Positions 43,266 through 52,802 of a stretch of DNA of 64,000 bases are shown here, one piece after another. Each line of letters opens with the position of its first letter. Within the stretch, counting starts at the first letter, position 1. A program made the translations under genes and the position numbers. Origin of the DNA: Pseudomonadota bacterium (GTDB taxonomy: Bacteria; Pseudomonadota; Gammaproteobacteria; JAADHS01); contig JAKACW010000022.1 of assembly GCA_021821045.1 (NCBI GenBank), forward strand, positions 1-64,000, in the 5' to 3' direction. The notes under the pieces were generated by a model that saw nothing but the letters and a program-made list of their open reading frames with translations, ran no database searches and had not been told where the DNA came from.

Positions 43266-45656
43266 ATGACACGTGCAAGGGATGCCGCCTCAATGTCACT
43301 CGCGCAAGCCACAGGGAAACTCGCGCGCTTGGCCGTATGCCTCATGGCCGGCGTATTGCTCGCCTGCGACGACGGCCGGCCGGCGCCGCAGGCGGCCGCC
43401 GAGGCGAGTCCCTTCATCGCGGCACCGCCCGAAGAAATCATCATCGAATGCAACGGCGACTGCGCCAACGCGGCCGCCAGCGTGCGCTCGCTGGGCGGTA
43501 CGGTGACCCACCAATTCCACAACGTCGCGGGATTCGCGGCATCGCTGCCAGCGGGAAAGTTGCTCGCGCTGAGCCGGTTGCCCGGCATAAACAGCGCCGG
43601 CAAAGACGTCCTGCAAGCGGTGCCCAAACCGACGCTGCGCTTGGGCATCGACGCCGCTCAAATCGTTCATCAGTCCGCTTACCCTGATGGCGCCGCGTCA
43701 CGCAATGGGACAATCTCACCCAACGATTTTTCCTACGACACGGTTCTGACCGGGGCCGCGCAGCTGCATTCGGACGGCAACTTCGGCGGCGACGTGATCG
43801 TCGCCGTCATCGATTCCGGCGCCGCCAACAACGCCGAGGTCGTTCCCGCGCTGGCCGGCACGATTATCGGCGGCGAGTCGTTTATCGACGATCCCGCTGA
43901 ACCCTCCGCCACCAGCACTCGCAACGACGAGCACGGCACCTGGGTCGCCACCATGATCGCCGGTCACGGCGCATTCGCGTTGGCGAATGATTCGCCCCTT
44001 GCTCAAGCCGTGAGCACGTTCCAACCGGAAAGCGTCTCTCCCCAGGCCGATGGGACCCTGCTGGTGCCGATGCTCGGCGCGGCGCCGGAAGCCAAAATCT
44101 ACGCCATGAAAATCTTCGCCGCCGAGGGCGATGGGGCTCCGCGCTCGCGCACATTGGCGGCCCTCGACCGCGCTTTAACGCTCAAGCGCAATTTCAACGC
44201 GGGTATCGCCACAACGCCCGTCGGCGGCGACGGCTCGGAGGGCGACCCCTACGTGTACGATGCGCTGAACATCCAGGTCGTCAACGTCAGTCTCGGCGGC
44301 CCGACGCTCTATGCCGGCCGCAGCCTCGAGGATCTGCTTATCGCCGAAATGCTCGATGAAGGCATCGTGGTCGTGGCCGCCGCCGGCAACGAGGGTTTCG
44401 CGGCAATGACCGGCGCCAGTCCGGGCGCGGCCGTGCCGGCGCTCACCGTCGGCGCCGCCAACGTCGCCAGTCACGAACGCATCTTACGCGAGCTGCAGCT
44501 CGGACCCGGCGGCGGCCTCGACTTTCGACCAACGGACAATATTCAAGTCGCCGATTTCAGTTCCCGCGGCCCCACCGCCGACGGTCGTCCAGATCCGGAC
44601 CTCATCGCCAATGGCTTCGCCGTCTTCGTGCAGGGCACCAACGGCGACACCGCGCTGGTTTCGGGCACCTCATTCTCTGCCCCGACAGTGGCCGGTGCCG
44701 CGGCGCTGTTGTTTCGAGCGGCGCCGCAGTCCTCGGCGGCCGCCATTCGGGCCGCCCTGATCGAGTCCGCCAACCCCGATCTGGTTGGCGGCGCGGCCAG
44801 CAACTTCGATCAAGGCAACGGCTTCCTGGACGTGCCGGCCGCCCTGACATTGCTCCAGCAGCCCGGATTCGATCCCGAGCCACCGCGACTCGTGCCGCCG
44901 GCGCCACGTCCCCAAGAGGTTGCCGATGCAATCGAAAACCTCGGCATCACGCTTCTCGAACTGGAAGAAAACGGCGGCATCGATACCTCGCTGCGACTTA
45001 TGCCTGGGCAGGTTGTTCAGTTCTTCATCGAAACGCCACGGGACGCGCGATCGCTCACCGTTGAACTCACCCAAATCACGCCGGAATTGCCTCCGGAACA
45101 GCAGAACAAGTTGTTTGGCGACGATATCGGATTGACCGTGGTCGACGCCCCGCTCTCGTTCAACGAAACCCGGGTTCATGAATTCCTATCGGCCGACAGC
45201 ACCTTCGTCATCGACTCAGTGCAGACCGGATTGATGCGGGTCGCACTCATGGGCGACTGGACCAACGCCGGCGCCGTGCAAGCCAATTTGAGGCTTAACT
45301 TGATCACTGATGAGTTGCCGCGCGCGTCGTTTCAGGGTCGGCTCGGCGACGGTCAGGCCGACGAATTTCAACTTCGTTTGCCCGAAGGGATAAATGCATT
45401 GAATGTGGAACTGGCCTGGCGCGGAAGTTGGGCGGTCAATCCAGCCCACGATATCGATATCATCGTAATCGATCCGGCGGGCGAACCCAACTTCGACGGC
45501 GCCACGCTGGCCAGCCCGGAGCGACTGACGATTACCGATCCGGCACCGGGGGTATGGACGCTGCTGGTGGACGGCTTCATGCTGCACGGCTTTGATGACC
45601 GCTTTCTAATCAGGGTGACCGATCAGGACGAGAGACTACTCGTCACGGATGACTAA
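43266..45656 (+). CDS. subtilisin-family (S8) serine protease lipoprotein
   Basis: An exported S8 protease of about 796 residues, probably lipid-anchored (LMAGVLLACDDG, lipobox LLAC). The catalytic residues are in order: Asp in VIDSGAANN, His in DEHGTWVATM and Ser in SGTSFSAPTVAG, with VVAAAGNEGF (oxyanion Asn) between them. The C-terminal 200 residues contain two beta domains of the pre-peptidase C type (LTITDPAPGVWTLLVDGFML). The start could be 43212 (GTG), 43266 (ATG) or 43293 (ATG); 43266 is a compromise without a strong ribosome-binding site. It is monocistronic, ending 75 bases before the convergent DUF4268 gene. Confidence 0.82.
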   Translation: MTRARDAASMSLAQATGKLARLAVCLMAGVLLACDDGRPAPQAAAEASPFIAAPPEEIIIECNGDCANAAASVRSLGGTVTHQFHNVAGFAASLPAGKLLALSRLPGINSAGKDVLQAVPKPTLRLGIDAAQIVHQSAYPDGAASRNGTISPNDFSYDTVLTGAAQLHSDGNFGGDVIVAVIDSGAANNAEVVPALAGTIIGGESFIDDPAEPSATSTRNDEHGTWVATMIAGHGAFALANDSPLAQAVSTFQPESVSPQADGTLLVPMLGAAPEAKIYAMKIFAAEGDGAPRSRTLAALDRALTLKRNFNAGIATTPVGGDGSEGDPYVYDALNIQVVNVSLGGPTLYAGRSLEDLLIAEMLDEGIVVVAAAGNEGFAAMTGASPGAAVPALTVGAANVASHERILRELQLGPGGGLDFRPTDNIQVADFSSRGPTADGRPDPDLIANGFAVFVQGTNGDTALVSGTSFSAPTVAGAAALLFRAAPQSSAAAIRAALIESANPDLVGGAASNFDQGNGFLDVPAALTLLQQPGFDPEPPRLVPPAPRPQEVADAIENLGITLLELEENGGIDTSLRLMPGQVVQFFIETPRDARSLTVELTQITPELPPEQQNKLFGDDIGLTVVDAPLSFNETRVHEFLSADSTFVIDSVQTGLMRVALMGDWTNAGAVQANLRLNLITDELPRASFQGRLGDGQADEFQLRLPEGINALNVELAWRGSWAVNPAHDIDIIVIDPAGEPNFDGATLASPERLTITDPAPGVWTLLVDGFMLHGFDDRFLIRVTDQDERLLVTDD

Positions 45657-45731
45657 AAAGGCGTCGCGGGAAGTGAAGGCGACACGTCCGTGTGTCGCGC
45701 TTGATGGTGCCGTCCTTCGCCCCCAAATCGA

Positions 45732-46796
45732 TCAAGACGCGGACGCGCTGCTCAGGTTGGCGCCATCGTCGTCGCGGCTGTTTGCTTTTGCACCAAACGC
45801 GGCGGAATCGTCATCCGAATTCAACGCCTCGACGCGCAGAACGAAGGCCTTTTGGAAGCGCTCCAGCTTGTCCGCGAGCCATTCGTGCTGCTCTTCCCAG
45901 CTTTGGCGAGTTTCAGGATCGACCCCGTACTTGCGCAGTAAGATGCGGCTTTCCGTTTTTTCCGGCAGTTCCTGCCATTCCAGCGGCGCACCAATCTCGC
46001 TCTCGATGGAGACCTTGGAATGTTGCAAGAGCTGGAAATTGTTCTTTGCTTCCGCTCCGCTCAGTACCAATCCAACCGCGATGAAGTGATCCCGCGGACT
46101 GACTGTGGCGATCAAACTGAAGTTCGGGCCACCCATGGGAAAGCTCATCCAATTCGAGGACGTCGGTTTCTGGCCGATGACCGTGCTCTTGCGATGGAGC
46201 AGATTGCCGTTGAATGCCAACCAATACTCGAGGAATTGCGGCGCGGCTTTCGCCGTCGGCGCGCTGCTGGCGGTCGCCGGGACAGGCATGGGCGCCGGCT
46301 TTTGGCGCGAACTTTCGACTTGTTTGTGCGCCTCGTCACCGGGTCGCACCAACATGGTGAGCGTCGGCGCCAGGGCGGAGTCGCCAATCTGCCAGAAGTC
46401 GACTTCCAGCCCGTAGACATTCACGCCAGCAGGGGTGATGCGATTCAACCAGCGCAACGCCGACAAGTGCTGATCGCTGACACGGTCGGCGATCAACACC
46501 AACGTCACTTCGTCCAGACCGGCCGCTGCGGTGACTAACTGACCGAGCTTCTCGTCCGACGTGTCATCGAACTGAACCTCGACCAGCACCGGCCGCTGAC
46601 TCGCCGCGTCTTGGCAGTGTATATCCGTCTTAGCGTTGCTCGGGACATCGGCCAGCTTCAAATCGGCGCCGAGCGCGTTGCCCAAAAAGGAGATGTTGCC
46701 CGCTTGCTTCAACCAATCAATGAAGTCGTCGGCATTATCGCCCCAAACCTCTCGCAGCACGACCTTTTCCAGGCGTGCAAGTTTTTTTTGTGCCAC
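45732..46796 (-). CDS. DUF4268 protein with an N-terminal nuclease-like domain
   Basis: A 354-residue protein. The C-terminal half (about 205-325) matches DUF4268: YWLAFNGNLLHRK, WMSFPMGGPNFSLIATVSPR, GAPLEWQELPEKTESRILLR and EWLADKLERFQKAFVLRV. The N-terminal half (about 10-170) has the typical endonuclease-like opening of this family (LREVWGDNADDFIDWL, RPVLVEVQFDDTSDEKLGQ). A role in restriction or defence is often guessed but is not shown. The start is GTG at 46796 with AGAGGAG in place; the frame runs 15 codons upstream without one. No defence partner lies beside it. Confidence 0.75.
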   Translation of the reverse strand: MAQKKLARLEKVVLREVWGDNADDFIDWLKQAGNISFLGNALGADLKLADVPSNAKTDIHCQDAASQRPVLVEVQFDDTSDEKLGQLVTAAAGLDEVTLVLIADRVSDQHLSALRWLNRITPAGVNVYGLEVDFWQIGDSALAPTLTMLVRPGDEAHKQVESSRQKPAPMPVPATASSAPTAKAAPQFLEYWLAFNGNLLHRKSTVIGQKPTSSNWMSFPMGGPNFSLIATVSPRDHFIAVGLVLSGAEAKNNFQLLQHSKVSIESEIGAPLEWQELPEKTESRILLRKYGVDPETRQSWEEQHEWLADKLERFQKAFVLRVEALNSDDDSAAFGAKANSRDDDGANLSSASAS

Positions 46797-47201
46797 TCTC
46801 TTCTCTCCTCTTGCCGATCGACGATGAATCAACGCGTACACGCCACCCGCTCAAGCAGGCGGCGCCGTGCATCCCATAGCTTCGTCCTTGATTTGACCAG
46901 ACTGCGAACGTGCCCCAGTGGGTGGCCCACGGTCATTGGTCCTTAATTGAGCCCTGCACAAACCGGCGCGTGTCGGCTGCTGCAGCCTGCTCTCACAGAT
47001 CATTTACTTGGCGCGGAACCCGGAAGGGTCACACCAAAAAACGTTCAGAACGGTGCGCATTATGGCCGGGACGGAGGGTGTCATTCGCGTCGTCCGCATG
47101 TTGCCCAATGCGTGGCCCAAGTTTCCCAACGAGAACCCCCAATTGGGGTGAAGATTTGCATAGGCATAGGGCTTTCGCAATAGCGACAATCCCTGATAGC
47201 C
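46797..47201. other. intergenic region with a 12-base palindrome
   Basis: About 405 bases upstream of the DUF4268 gene and beyond the terminator of the 39-residue gene. A perfect CCCCAATTGGGG palindrome at 47137-47148 could be an operator. Open frames here show no ribosome-binding site or family similarity. Confidence 0.4.
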
Positions 47202-47232
47202 AAAAAAAAGGGCTCGGTCATGTGACGAGCCC
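47202..47232 (-). terminator. rho-independent terminator of the 39-residue membrane protein gene
   Basis: On the minus strand the stem GGGCTCG/CGAGCCC is followed by a run of eight T (47209 down to 47202). It lies 60 bases beyond the small gene's stop codon. Confidence 0.85.
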
Positions 47233-47291
47233 CTGCCGCCGTAACACCGCGAGCGACTTACGACATGGAGATGAACCTACGGAAAACTGTA

Positions 47292-47411
47292 CTAGCGCCC
47301 GTTTTGGCGCCGTTGAACGGCAACGTGGGATAACTGCATCCCAATGACGCCGCCGATTACACCACCCACAATGAACGACACAACGATGATTTCGACAAGA
47401 AATTCTGGCAT
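47292..47411 (-). CDS. 39-residue glycine-zipper membrane protein
   Basis: A short ORF of 39 residues: MPEFLVEIIVV then SFIVGGVIGGVIGMQLSHVA and a basic tail ending RRQNGR. The central helix has repeated GGVIGGVIG spacing, a glycine-zipper pattern. The ATG follows GGGGGG by eight bases. A terminator at 47202-47232 with no other gene in between makes it a complete unit. I do not recognise the family. A toxin, a regulator or a subunit of a membrane complex are all possible. Confidence 0.6.
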   Translation of the reverse strand: MPEFLVEIIVVSFIVGGVIGGVIGMQLSHVAVQRRQNGR

Positions 47412-47603
47412 GAGCGTGCCCCCCGTTAGTCAGCTGTGGTGAAGCCCCTACAAGTGAGTTAGCGGCCCTGGCCCTTGCGTGTTTAGAGCAAAAAATAAGC
47501 AATCGGCGCGATCAGCGGCGCATGACGGGGGAATTAATCACGATTTCATGAGGATCAGGAAATAATATGACAAAGCACTTCGCTTATGGGGAAAGTGAAA
47601 ACT

Positions 47604-48110
47604 TCAACCTGTTTTGTTATCCCACACCTCGTCGTGAACCGCGCCCTCTTCCCGCGTCCAAACGAGCTTGCTGATGTGCTTGAATTTGGCGACGGACATG
47701 GCGCCGCGCTTGTTGCGTTTGCTGCCTTCGGCATCCTGCAACGCAGCGATGATGTCGGCGCGTTGTGCTTCGTAAATCTCGTAGGCTTCGTGATTGTCAT
47801 CCATCAACACCAGCACCACGCTGTCCCACGGCTGTTCGATGCTGAGCTGACCGATGCGTTGTCCTTTCTTGCCCTCATCAAAAATGGTCCGACCTTTGAT
47901 CTGAATGCGCTTGCCTTCGCGCTCGCCATGGCCGACGGCGTCGTAGCCTGCGGCCTCGTTGCGGACCAGTTCTAAATTAAGCAAGCGGGCGGCGTCATAC
48001 TCCGCGATCTCCACACTCACCCCCGCCAGCGGCTTGCCCGTTGCGCGGCGGAAATCGCTGGCGAGCTTGCGCGCCTCGGCGATGAGTTTGTCTACCGAAT
48101 AAACACCCAC
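47604..48110 (-). CDS. hypothetical protein (restriction-endonuclease-like fold?)
   Basis: A 168-residue protein I cannot assign with confidence. The centre (YDAVGHGEREGKRIQIKGRT) has the D...(E)xK spacing of PD-(D/E)xK-like proteins, with VEIAEYDAARLLNLELVRNE before it and SVVLVLMDDNHEAYEIYEAQ after it. Similar short proteins are annotated as DUF6998 or nuclease-like. The start is GTG at 48110. It stands alone between the 39-residue gene and the divergent phosphotransferase gene. Confidence 0.55.
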   Translation of the reverse strand: MGVYSVDKLIAEARKLASDFRRATGKPLAGVSVEIAEYDAARLLNLELVRNEAAGYDAVGHGEREGKRIQIKGRTIFDEGKKGQRIGQLSIEQPWDSVVLVLMDDNHEAYEIYEAQRADIIAALQDAEGSKRNKRGAMSVAKFKHISKLVWTREEGAVHDEVWDNKTG

Positions 48111-48218
48111 GAAGTATCTCTCTGTTGCGACAGCCTTTTTATAGCGCGTATGAGAAAAAAATGCCAGTGATCCTTACGCTATAATGAGCCCCCGTCGCAA
48201 CGTGTCGAGTAGGGAGCC

Positions 48219-49817
48219 ATGGAACTTATAGAGGCCTTGCGCCAACCGCGCTGCTATCCGCATCCGGTCGGCCCGATTCGCGTCATAGAAACCCATATTT
48301 CCTGGATCGTTCTGACCGGCGACTTTGCCTACAAAGTCAAGAAACCCGTCAACCTCGGTTTTCTCGATTTCACGGAACTGGAGCGGCGACACTTTTTTTG
48401 CCAAGAAGAATTACGCCTCAATCGGCGTCTCGCCCCCGAATACTATCTCAACGTCGTAACGATTACCGGCTCCGCCGATCAACCGAAGATTGGGGGCAGC
48501 GGGCCGATCGTCGACTACGCGCTAAAAATGAAGCAGTTCCCCGCGGGCGCGTTGCTCAGCGAGATCTATGCCCAGCGCGCGCCCGTGGACGCTGAGGTGC
48601 AGCGTCTCGCCGAAGACATCGCTGCATTCCATCGCGCCATCGGCAGTCACCCCCCGCCACAGGATTTCGGCGCCGCGGAGATCACGCTGCATCGCTCCGA
48701 GGAGAATTTCGAAGCGCCGCTCAGAACGGTCGCCGATGACACAGCGGCTTTTCTGCTGCGCGATCTTCAAGCATGGAGTGAACGACAGGGCCAGCGATTG
48801 CGGCCGGCGATCGAACGACGCCGCGCCGAGGGATTCGTACGGGAAGGTCACGGCGATTTGCACTTGGGCAATATCTTTTTGCGCGATGCCACGCCGATCA
48901 TTTTCGACTGCATCGAGTTCGCGCCGGATTTGCGTTGGATCGACGTCATCAACGATCTCGCGTTCTTAACCATGGATCTGCGGCGGGCCGGACATGCTGA
49001 CGCGGCGTACGACCTGTTGAATCGCTACCTTCATGTTACCGGCGACTATTCCGGCGTTGCACTGTGGCGCTACTACGAAATCTACCGTGCCATGGTTCGA
49101 GCCAAAATCGCCGCCCTGCGTCTGGAACAGACTGCCGACCAAGCGTCTGAGCATGCGCGCTTTGAAATGCTGGGCTACATCCGCCTCGCCAGCGCCCTGC
49201 GCCACCCGTCACTGCCGCGGCTGATCCTGACTCATGGCTTCTCCGGCAGCGGAAAAAGCACGGTATGCCGCGCCATTGCGCCGGGACTGCGGGCCATCTG
49301 GGTGCGCTCCGACGTCGAGCGCAAACGTCTCCATGGACTGCGTGCCGAGCAAAGATCGCAAAGCGACCTTAACGCCGGCATCTACCAAGCAAGCGCGACC
49401 GAGGCCACGTATGCCAAGTTGCAGAGTCTCGCCCAGGATCTTCTTCGCGACGGCTATTCCGTCATCGTCGACGCCACATTTCTACGTCACTGGCAGCGCC
49501 AGTTGTTCTTTCAAATTGCCGCCGTGTATTCCGTGCCGCTGATCATTTTGCACTGTCGCGCGCCCGAGACCACCGTACGCGGCTGGCTGCGGCGTCGAAC
49601 GGCCGCCGGGGCGGATCCCTCAGAGGCCGATGAGCACGTATTCGAAGGGCAGCTCGAACACCACGACCCCCTGACGACGGAGGAAAAACACCACACGTTA
49701 GCCATCGATACCAGTCGGACTCTGGATCCAGGCCTGATCCGCGAAGCGATTGCCGTACGGGCCGCGCGAGACACTAAGGCACACCAGAACAATCTCCTAA
49801 ATAAAACAGGTGATTAG
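48219..49817 (+). CDS. fused aminoglycoside-phosphotransferase-like / AAA kinase protein
   Basis: A 532-residue bifunctional protein. The N-terminal half (about 1-330) is an APH-like kinase fold with HGDLHLGNI (catalytic loop) and FDCIEFAPDLRWIDVINDLA. The C-terminal half (about 335-530) is a P-loop kinase with THGFSGSGKST (Walker A) and SVIVDATFLRHWQRQ. Proteins of this fusion are widespread; the substrate is unknown and antibiotic resistance is not implied. The ATG at 48219 has GGGAG five bases upstream. Confidence 0.85.
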   Translation: MELIEALRQPRCYPHPVGPIRVIETHISWIVLTGDFAYKVKKPVNLGFLDFTELERRHFFCQEELRLNRRLAPEYYLNVVTITGSADQPKIGGSGPIVDYALKMKQFPAGALLSEIYAQRAPVDAEVQRLAEDIAAFHRAIGSHPPPQDFGAAEITLHRSEENFEAPLRTVADDTAAFLLRDLQAWSERQGQRLRPAIERRRAEGFVREGHGDLHLGNIFLRDATPIIFDCIEFAPDLRWIDVINDLAFLTMDLRRAGHADAAYDLLNRYLHVTGDYSGVALWRYYEIYRAMVRAKIAALRLEQTADQASEHARFEMLGYIRLASALRHPSLPRLILTHGFSGSGKSTVCRAIAPGLRAIWVRSDVERKRLHGLRAEQRSQSDLNAGIYQASATEATYAKLQSLAQDLLRDGYSVIVDATFLRHWQRQLFFQIAAVYSVPLIILHCRAPETTVRGWLRRRTAAGADPSEADEHVFEGQLEHHDPLTTEEKHHTLAIDTSRTLDPGLIREAIAVRAARDTKAHQNNLLNKTGD

Positions 49818-49907
49818 CACACAAGGTTTAAGTATATAAAAGGCGGGTCCGATAGGTTAGGCAGGAAGGTTAACACCTGTTTCGGCACTCACTCACAACG
49901 GTTGTTC

Positions 49908-52166
49908 ATGTCCAAACTGCTGCGCAATTTGTCGCTGTCGAGTCTGGCGACACTTAATTTAACGTTACTTGTCCTGGTCATATATCTGCTCAGCGACAGC
50001 GGCACCCTGAGTCAGAAACCCGTAGGGACGCATGTCATTTTGGCTCTTGGCGCAGCGACCGCCCTTGCCGCATTAACTTGGTTCGTCGCCCGCCGCCTAG
50101 AGCAAACAGCCAATGCCAACAAACTCGCCCACGGCCCGTTGTCCCTCGTTTCTCTCGCCGATGGCGGACTGTCCCGCCGCTCCATTCTCGACAGCTTGGA
50201 CGAGGGCATTATCACTGCCGATGCCAGCGGAACCGTGATCGACATCAATCATGCCGCCGAACACATCCTAGGCTGCACCCATGATGACTTGGCCGGCGCC
50301 AGCAACATCGGCGCGCTTATCCGTGAAGAGTGGCCCGTCGCCGCCGGACGCGGCTACCAGCGAAAAACCGCCTATCGCAAGAACGGCAGCGCGTTCACAC
50401 TGGAGTATTCGCTTAAGTGTGTTCCCCTCGATTCCAAGTCGATTCACATTTTGGTGATTCGCGATATTACTCAGCGCGTGAGCACCGAGCACGAACTCTC
50501 CCGTCACCGCGAACGTCTGGAAGAATTGATACGCAGCCGCACCATGGACCTCGCGCGCGCCCGCGACGAAGCGCTGGACGCCAGCCGGGCCAAGAGCGCG
50601 TTCCTGGCCAATATGAGTCACGAGTTGCGCACGCCGTTGAACGCGGTCATTGGATACAGCGAAATGATTCTCGAAGACGCAGCGGAAAAATCCGAGTTCC
50701 CGTATTTGGACGACGTGGAAAAGATCCGCATGTCCGGCAAACACCTGCTGGATCTGATCAACGATGTGCTTGATTTGTCTAAAATCGAATCGGGCAAGAT
50801 GGAACTCCATCTCGAGACGTTCAAACTGACACCGCTGGTGGACGAAGTTATCACCGGTTTGCGGCCCTTGATCGAGAAAAATCACAACCGCCTGCGAACA
50901 TCTCACGCCGCGGACCTGGGCAAAGTTGAAGCCGACGGCACGAAGGTTCGGCAGATCATTATGAACTTGGTGAGCAACGCGGCGAAATTTACCGAGAACG
51001 GCGTGATCACGCTCAGCACGCGCCGGCACAAGCGTTTCGGTATCGATTGGATCACCATAGAGGTCACCGATTCCGGCATCGGCATGAGCCCTGAACAGAT
51101 CTCCCAGCTGTTCATCGAGTTCAATCAAGGCGACACGTCGACGACGCGCAAGTACGGCGGAACCGGACTCGGGCTGGCGATCAGCCGCCGCTTCTGCGAA
51201 ATGATGGGTGGTGAAATTCGCGTCGCGAGTCAATTGGGTCAGGGGTCGACCTTTACCGTCGAGATTCCGGCCAAGGTCATTGGGCCGAAGGTCGACCCAA
51301 AAGAGATTCGCTTTGCACCCACCGCTCATGGGCTGGAACAGCGTCGCAAGAAAATCAGCCGAGTCCTGGTTATTGACGATGATCCATTCGCCCGCGATCT
51401 GCTGGAGCGCTTTCTATCTCGAGAGGGCTTTCAGGCGGATATCGCCGCCGACGGCAAGACCGGCTTGCGCATGGCGCGCGAAAACCAGCCTGATGTCATC
51501 ATTCTCGACGTGAAAATGCCCGACATGGACGGCTGGAGCGTCCTAACCCAGATCAAGGACGAACCCGCGCTGCGCGACATCCCCGTCATCATGGTCACCA
51601 TGACCGAGAACCGCGACTTGAGTCTTGCCCTGGGCGCCAGTGATTTCCTTCCCAAGCCCATCGAGCGACAGCGCTTGGTGGACATTCTCGTACGCCATGT
51701 GCGACGCCGGGACACAATGCCAACTCCGAGCCCCCATGTTTTGGTCGTGGAAGACGATCTCATGAACCGGGACATGTTGAAGCACGCTCTCGAGCGCGAG
51801 GGGATGAGCGTCGCCGTCGCGGAAAACGGCTTGGTCGCACTGCAGCAGGTAACGCTGCGAACGCCACAACTCATTTTTCTCGATTTGATGATGCCGGTTA
51901 TGGACGGCTTCCAGTTCATCAAGGAAATGCGCAAGAACAACGACTGGGCCGACATTCCCGTTGTGACGCTCACCGCCATCGACCTCACCACCGAACAGCG
52001 CGCGTCCCTCGACGGCCAAGTCGAAATCATTCTGGACAAGAAACAACTCAGCCCGATCGAACTGCTGCAAAAGCTACGCGAACTGGTGGTGGCCTTCGTA
52101 CGCAAAAACGGCTCAAAATCGGCGCAAAGCCAGCCGGCCGAAGAGCCCGCCGACGAAACCCTTTAG
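49908..52166 (+). CDS. PAS hybrid histidine kinase with two receivers
   Basis: A membrane kinase of about 752 residues: two N-terminal helices (about 10-30 and 45-63), PAS (about 90-200, SILDSLDEGIITADASGTVI), HisKA ([20 protein letters not shown]), HATPase ([32 protein letters not shown]) and two C-terminal receivers. REC1: VIDDDPFARD, LDVKMPDMDG, PKPIER. REC2: VVEDDLMNRD, LDLMMPVMDG, DKKQLS. Both phospho-Asp residues are kept. The start at 49908 is ATG; a TTG lies two codons upstream. The kinase core matches those in the 28.9-35.2 kb block, and REC2 matches its small receiver, so it is a paralogue and may cross-talk. Confidence 0.9.
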   Translation: MSKLLRNLSLSSLATLNLTLLVLVIYLLSDSGTLSQKPVGTHVILALGAATALAALTWFVARRLEQTANANKLAHGPLSLVSLADGGLSRRSILDSLDEGIITADASGTVIDINHAAEHILGCTHDDLAGASNIGALIREEWPVAAGRGYQRKTAYRKNGSAFTLEYSLKCVPLDSKSIHILVIRDITQRVSTEHELSRHRERLEELIRSRTMDLARARDEALDASRAKSAFLANMSHELRTPLNAVIGYSEMILEDAAEKSEFPYLDDVEKIRMSGKHLLDLINDVLDLSKIESGKMELHLETFKLTPLVDEVITGLRPLIEKNHNRLRTSHAADLGKVEADGTKVRQIIMNLVSNAAKFTENGVITLSTRRHKRFGIDWITIEVTDSGIGMSPEQISQLFIEFNQGDTSTTRKYGGTGLGLAISRRFCEMMGGEIRVASQLGQGSTFTVEIPAKVIGPKVDPKEIRFAPTAHGLEQRRKKISRVLVIDDDPFARDLLERFLSREGFQADIAADGKTGLRMARENQPDVIILDVKMPDMDGWSVLTQIKDEPALRDIPVIMVTMTENRDLSLALGASDFLPKPIERQRLVDILVRHVRRRDTMPTPSPHVLVVEDDLMNRDMLKHALEREGMSVAVAENGLVALQQVTLRTPQLIFLDLMMPVMDGFQFIKEMRKNNDWADIPVVTLTAIDLTTEQRASLDGQVEIILDKKQLSPIELLQKLRELVVAFVRKNGSKSAQSQPAEEPADETL

Positions 52167-52172
52167 ATCACA

Positions 52173-52325
52173 CTAAAACAGCGTGTAGATAAACGGCGCC
52201 ACCGCCGAGCCCTGCGCCAACACCAGCAGCGCCCCGAGCAGCATCAGCACCAGCACGATAGGCAGCAACCAGAACTTCTTGCGCTCGCGCAGGAACGCCC
52301 ACATATCGTTGAGCAAATCGATCAT
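52173..52325 (-). CDS. DUF5989 small membrane protein
   Basis: A 50-residue membrane protein too short for most gene finders: MIDLLNDMWAFLRERKKFW followed by a helix LLPIVLVLMLLGALLVLAQG and a short end VAPFIYTLF. It fits DUF5989, which is regularly found after SxtJ and a carbamoyltransferase. Its ATG overlaps the SxtJ stop (TAATG), so translation is coupled. The job is unknown; a stabiliser of SxtJ in the membrane is a guess. Confidence 0.82.
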   Translation of the reverse strand: MIDLLNDMWAFLRERKKFWLLPIVLVLMLLGALLVLAQGSAVAPFIYTLF

Positions 52326-52735
52326 TAAAACGGCCTTTCCATATCTTCCTTGCGTCGAATCTTCGCCACGACCCGATAGGTCGGCGCTGCTGGATCGAAA
52401 CTGCGAGCCAGCACATCGCGCCCCGTGAGCCGAAACAGCAGCGCAAGCGGAACGAAAGCGATGACGAACACCAGTCCCAACAGAATTCGACTATTGATCG
52501 AGCCCAACACCAGCGCGAACTTCATCCACGCCCGATAAACCGGCGCCAGCCACCTTGGCGCGGCGATCCCCAGCGCCGAAAACCCAACGGCCGCGACCCA
52601 CGGCCAAACCGGCCAAGCATAGCCGAACAGCCAGGGCAAAACGAGACCGAACATCAACGCCAGGGCGCCCGCCATGGTCAAACCGAACTGACGCAGCGTC
52701 TTAGCGCCGGCGTCTTTGGCAAATGCGTGTGTCAT
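52325..52735 (-). CDS. SxtJ-family membrane protein
   Basis: A 136-residue protein with helices near 20-40 and 42-62 and a third near 78-100 (LLGLVFVIAFVPLALLF), ending in a charged tail AKIRRKEDMERPF. It fits SxtJ, known from saxitoxin clusters but common in unrelated bacteria beside carbamoyltransferases. The ATG at 52735 has GGAGG at a good distance; the longer frame to 52897 overlaps the carbamoyltransferase gene and has no similarity. It is coupled to the DUF5989 gene. Confidence 0.82.
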   Translation of the reverse strand: MTHAFAKDAGAKTLRQFGLTMAGALALMFGLVLPWLFGYAWPVWPWVAAVGFSALGIAAPRWLAPVYRAWMKFALVLGSINSRILLGLVFVIAFVPLALLFRLTGRDVLARSFDPAAPTYRVVAKIRRKEDMERPF

Positions 52736-52802
52736 CACCCAACCTCCATCACAAGCCTCGGTTCGCGAGCATGCTCGCTCCAACGGTGTTGCGGCGGCCG
52801 AC

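Noticed and set aside
46910-47347. A 145-codon open frame on the plus strand in the intergenic stretch
   Set aside because: It has no ribosome-binding site or family similarity, and runs over the terminator of the 39-residue gene.
47566-47670. A plus-strand small ORF after AGGAAATAAT
   Set aside because: It overlaps the minus-strand gene at 47604-48110 and has a non-typical composition rich in Pro and Arg.
48219-49817. An aminoglycoside resistance gene
   Set aside because: The APH-like half is fused to a P-loop kinase in a family of unknown substrate that is common in chromosomes. Nothing links it to resistance.
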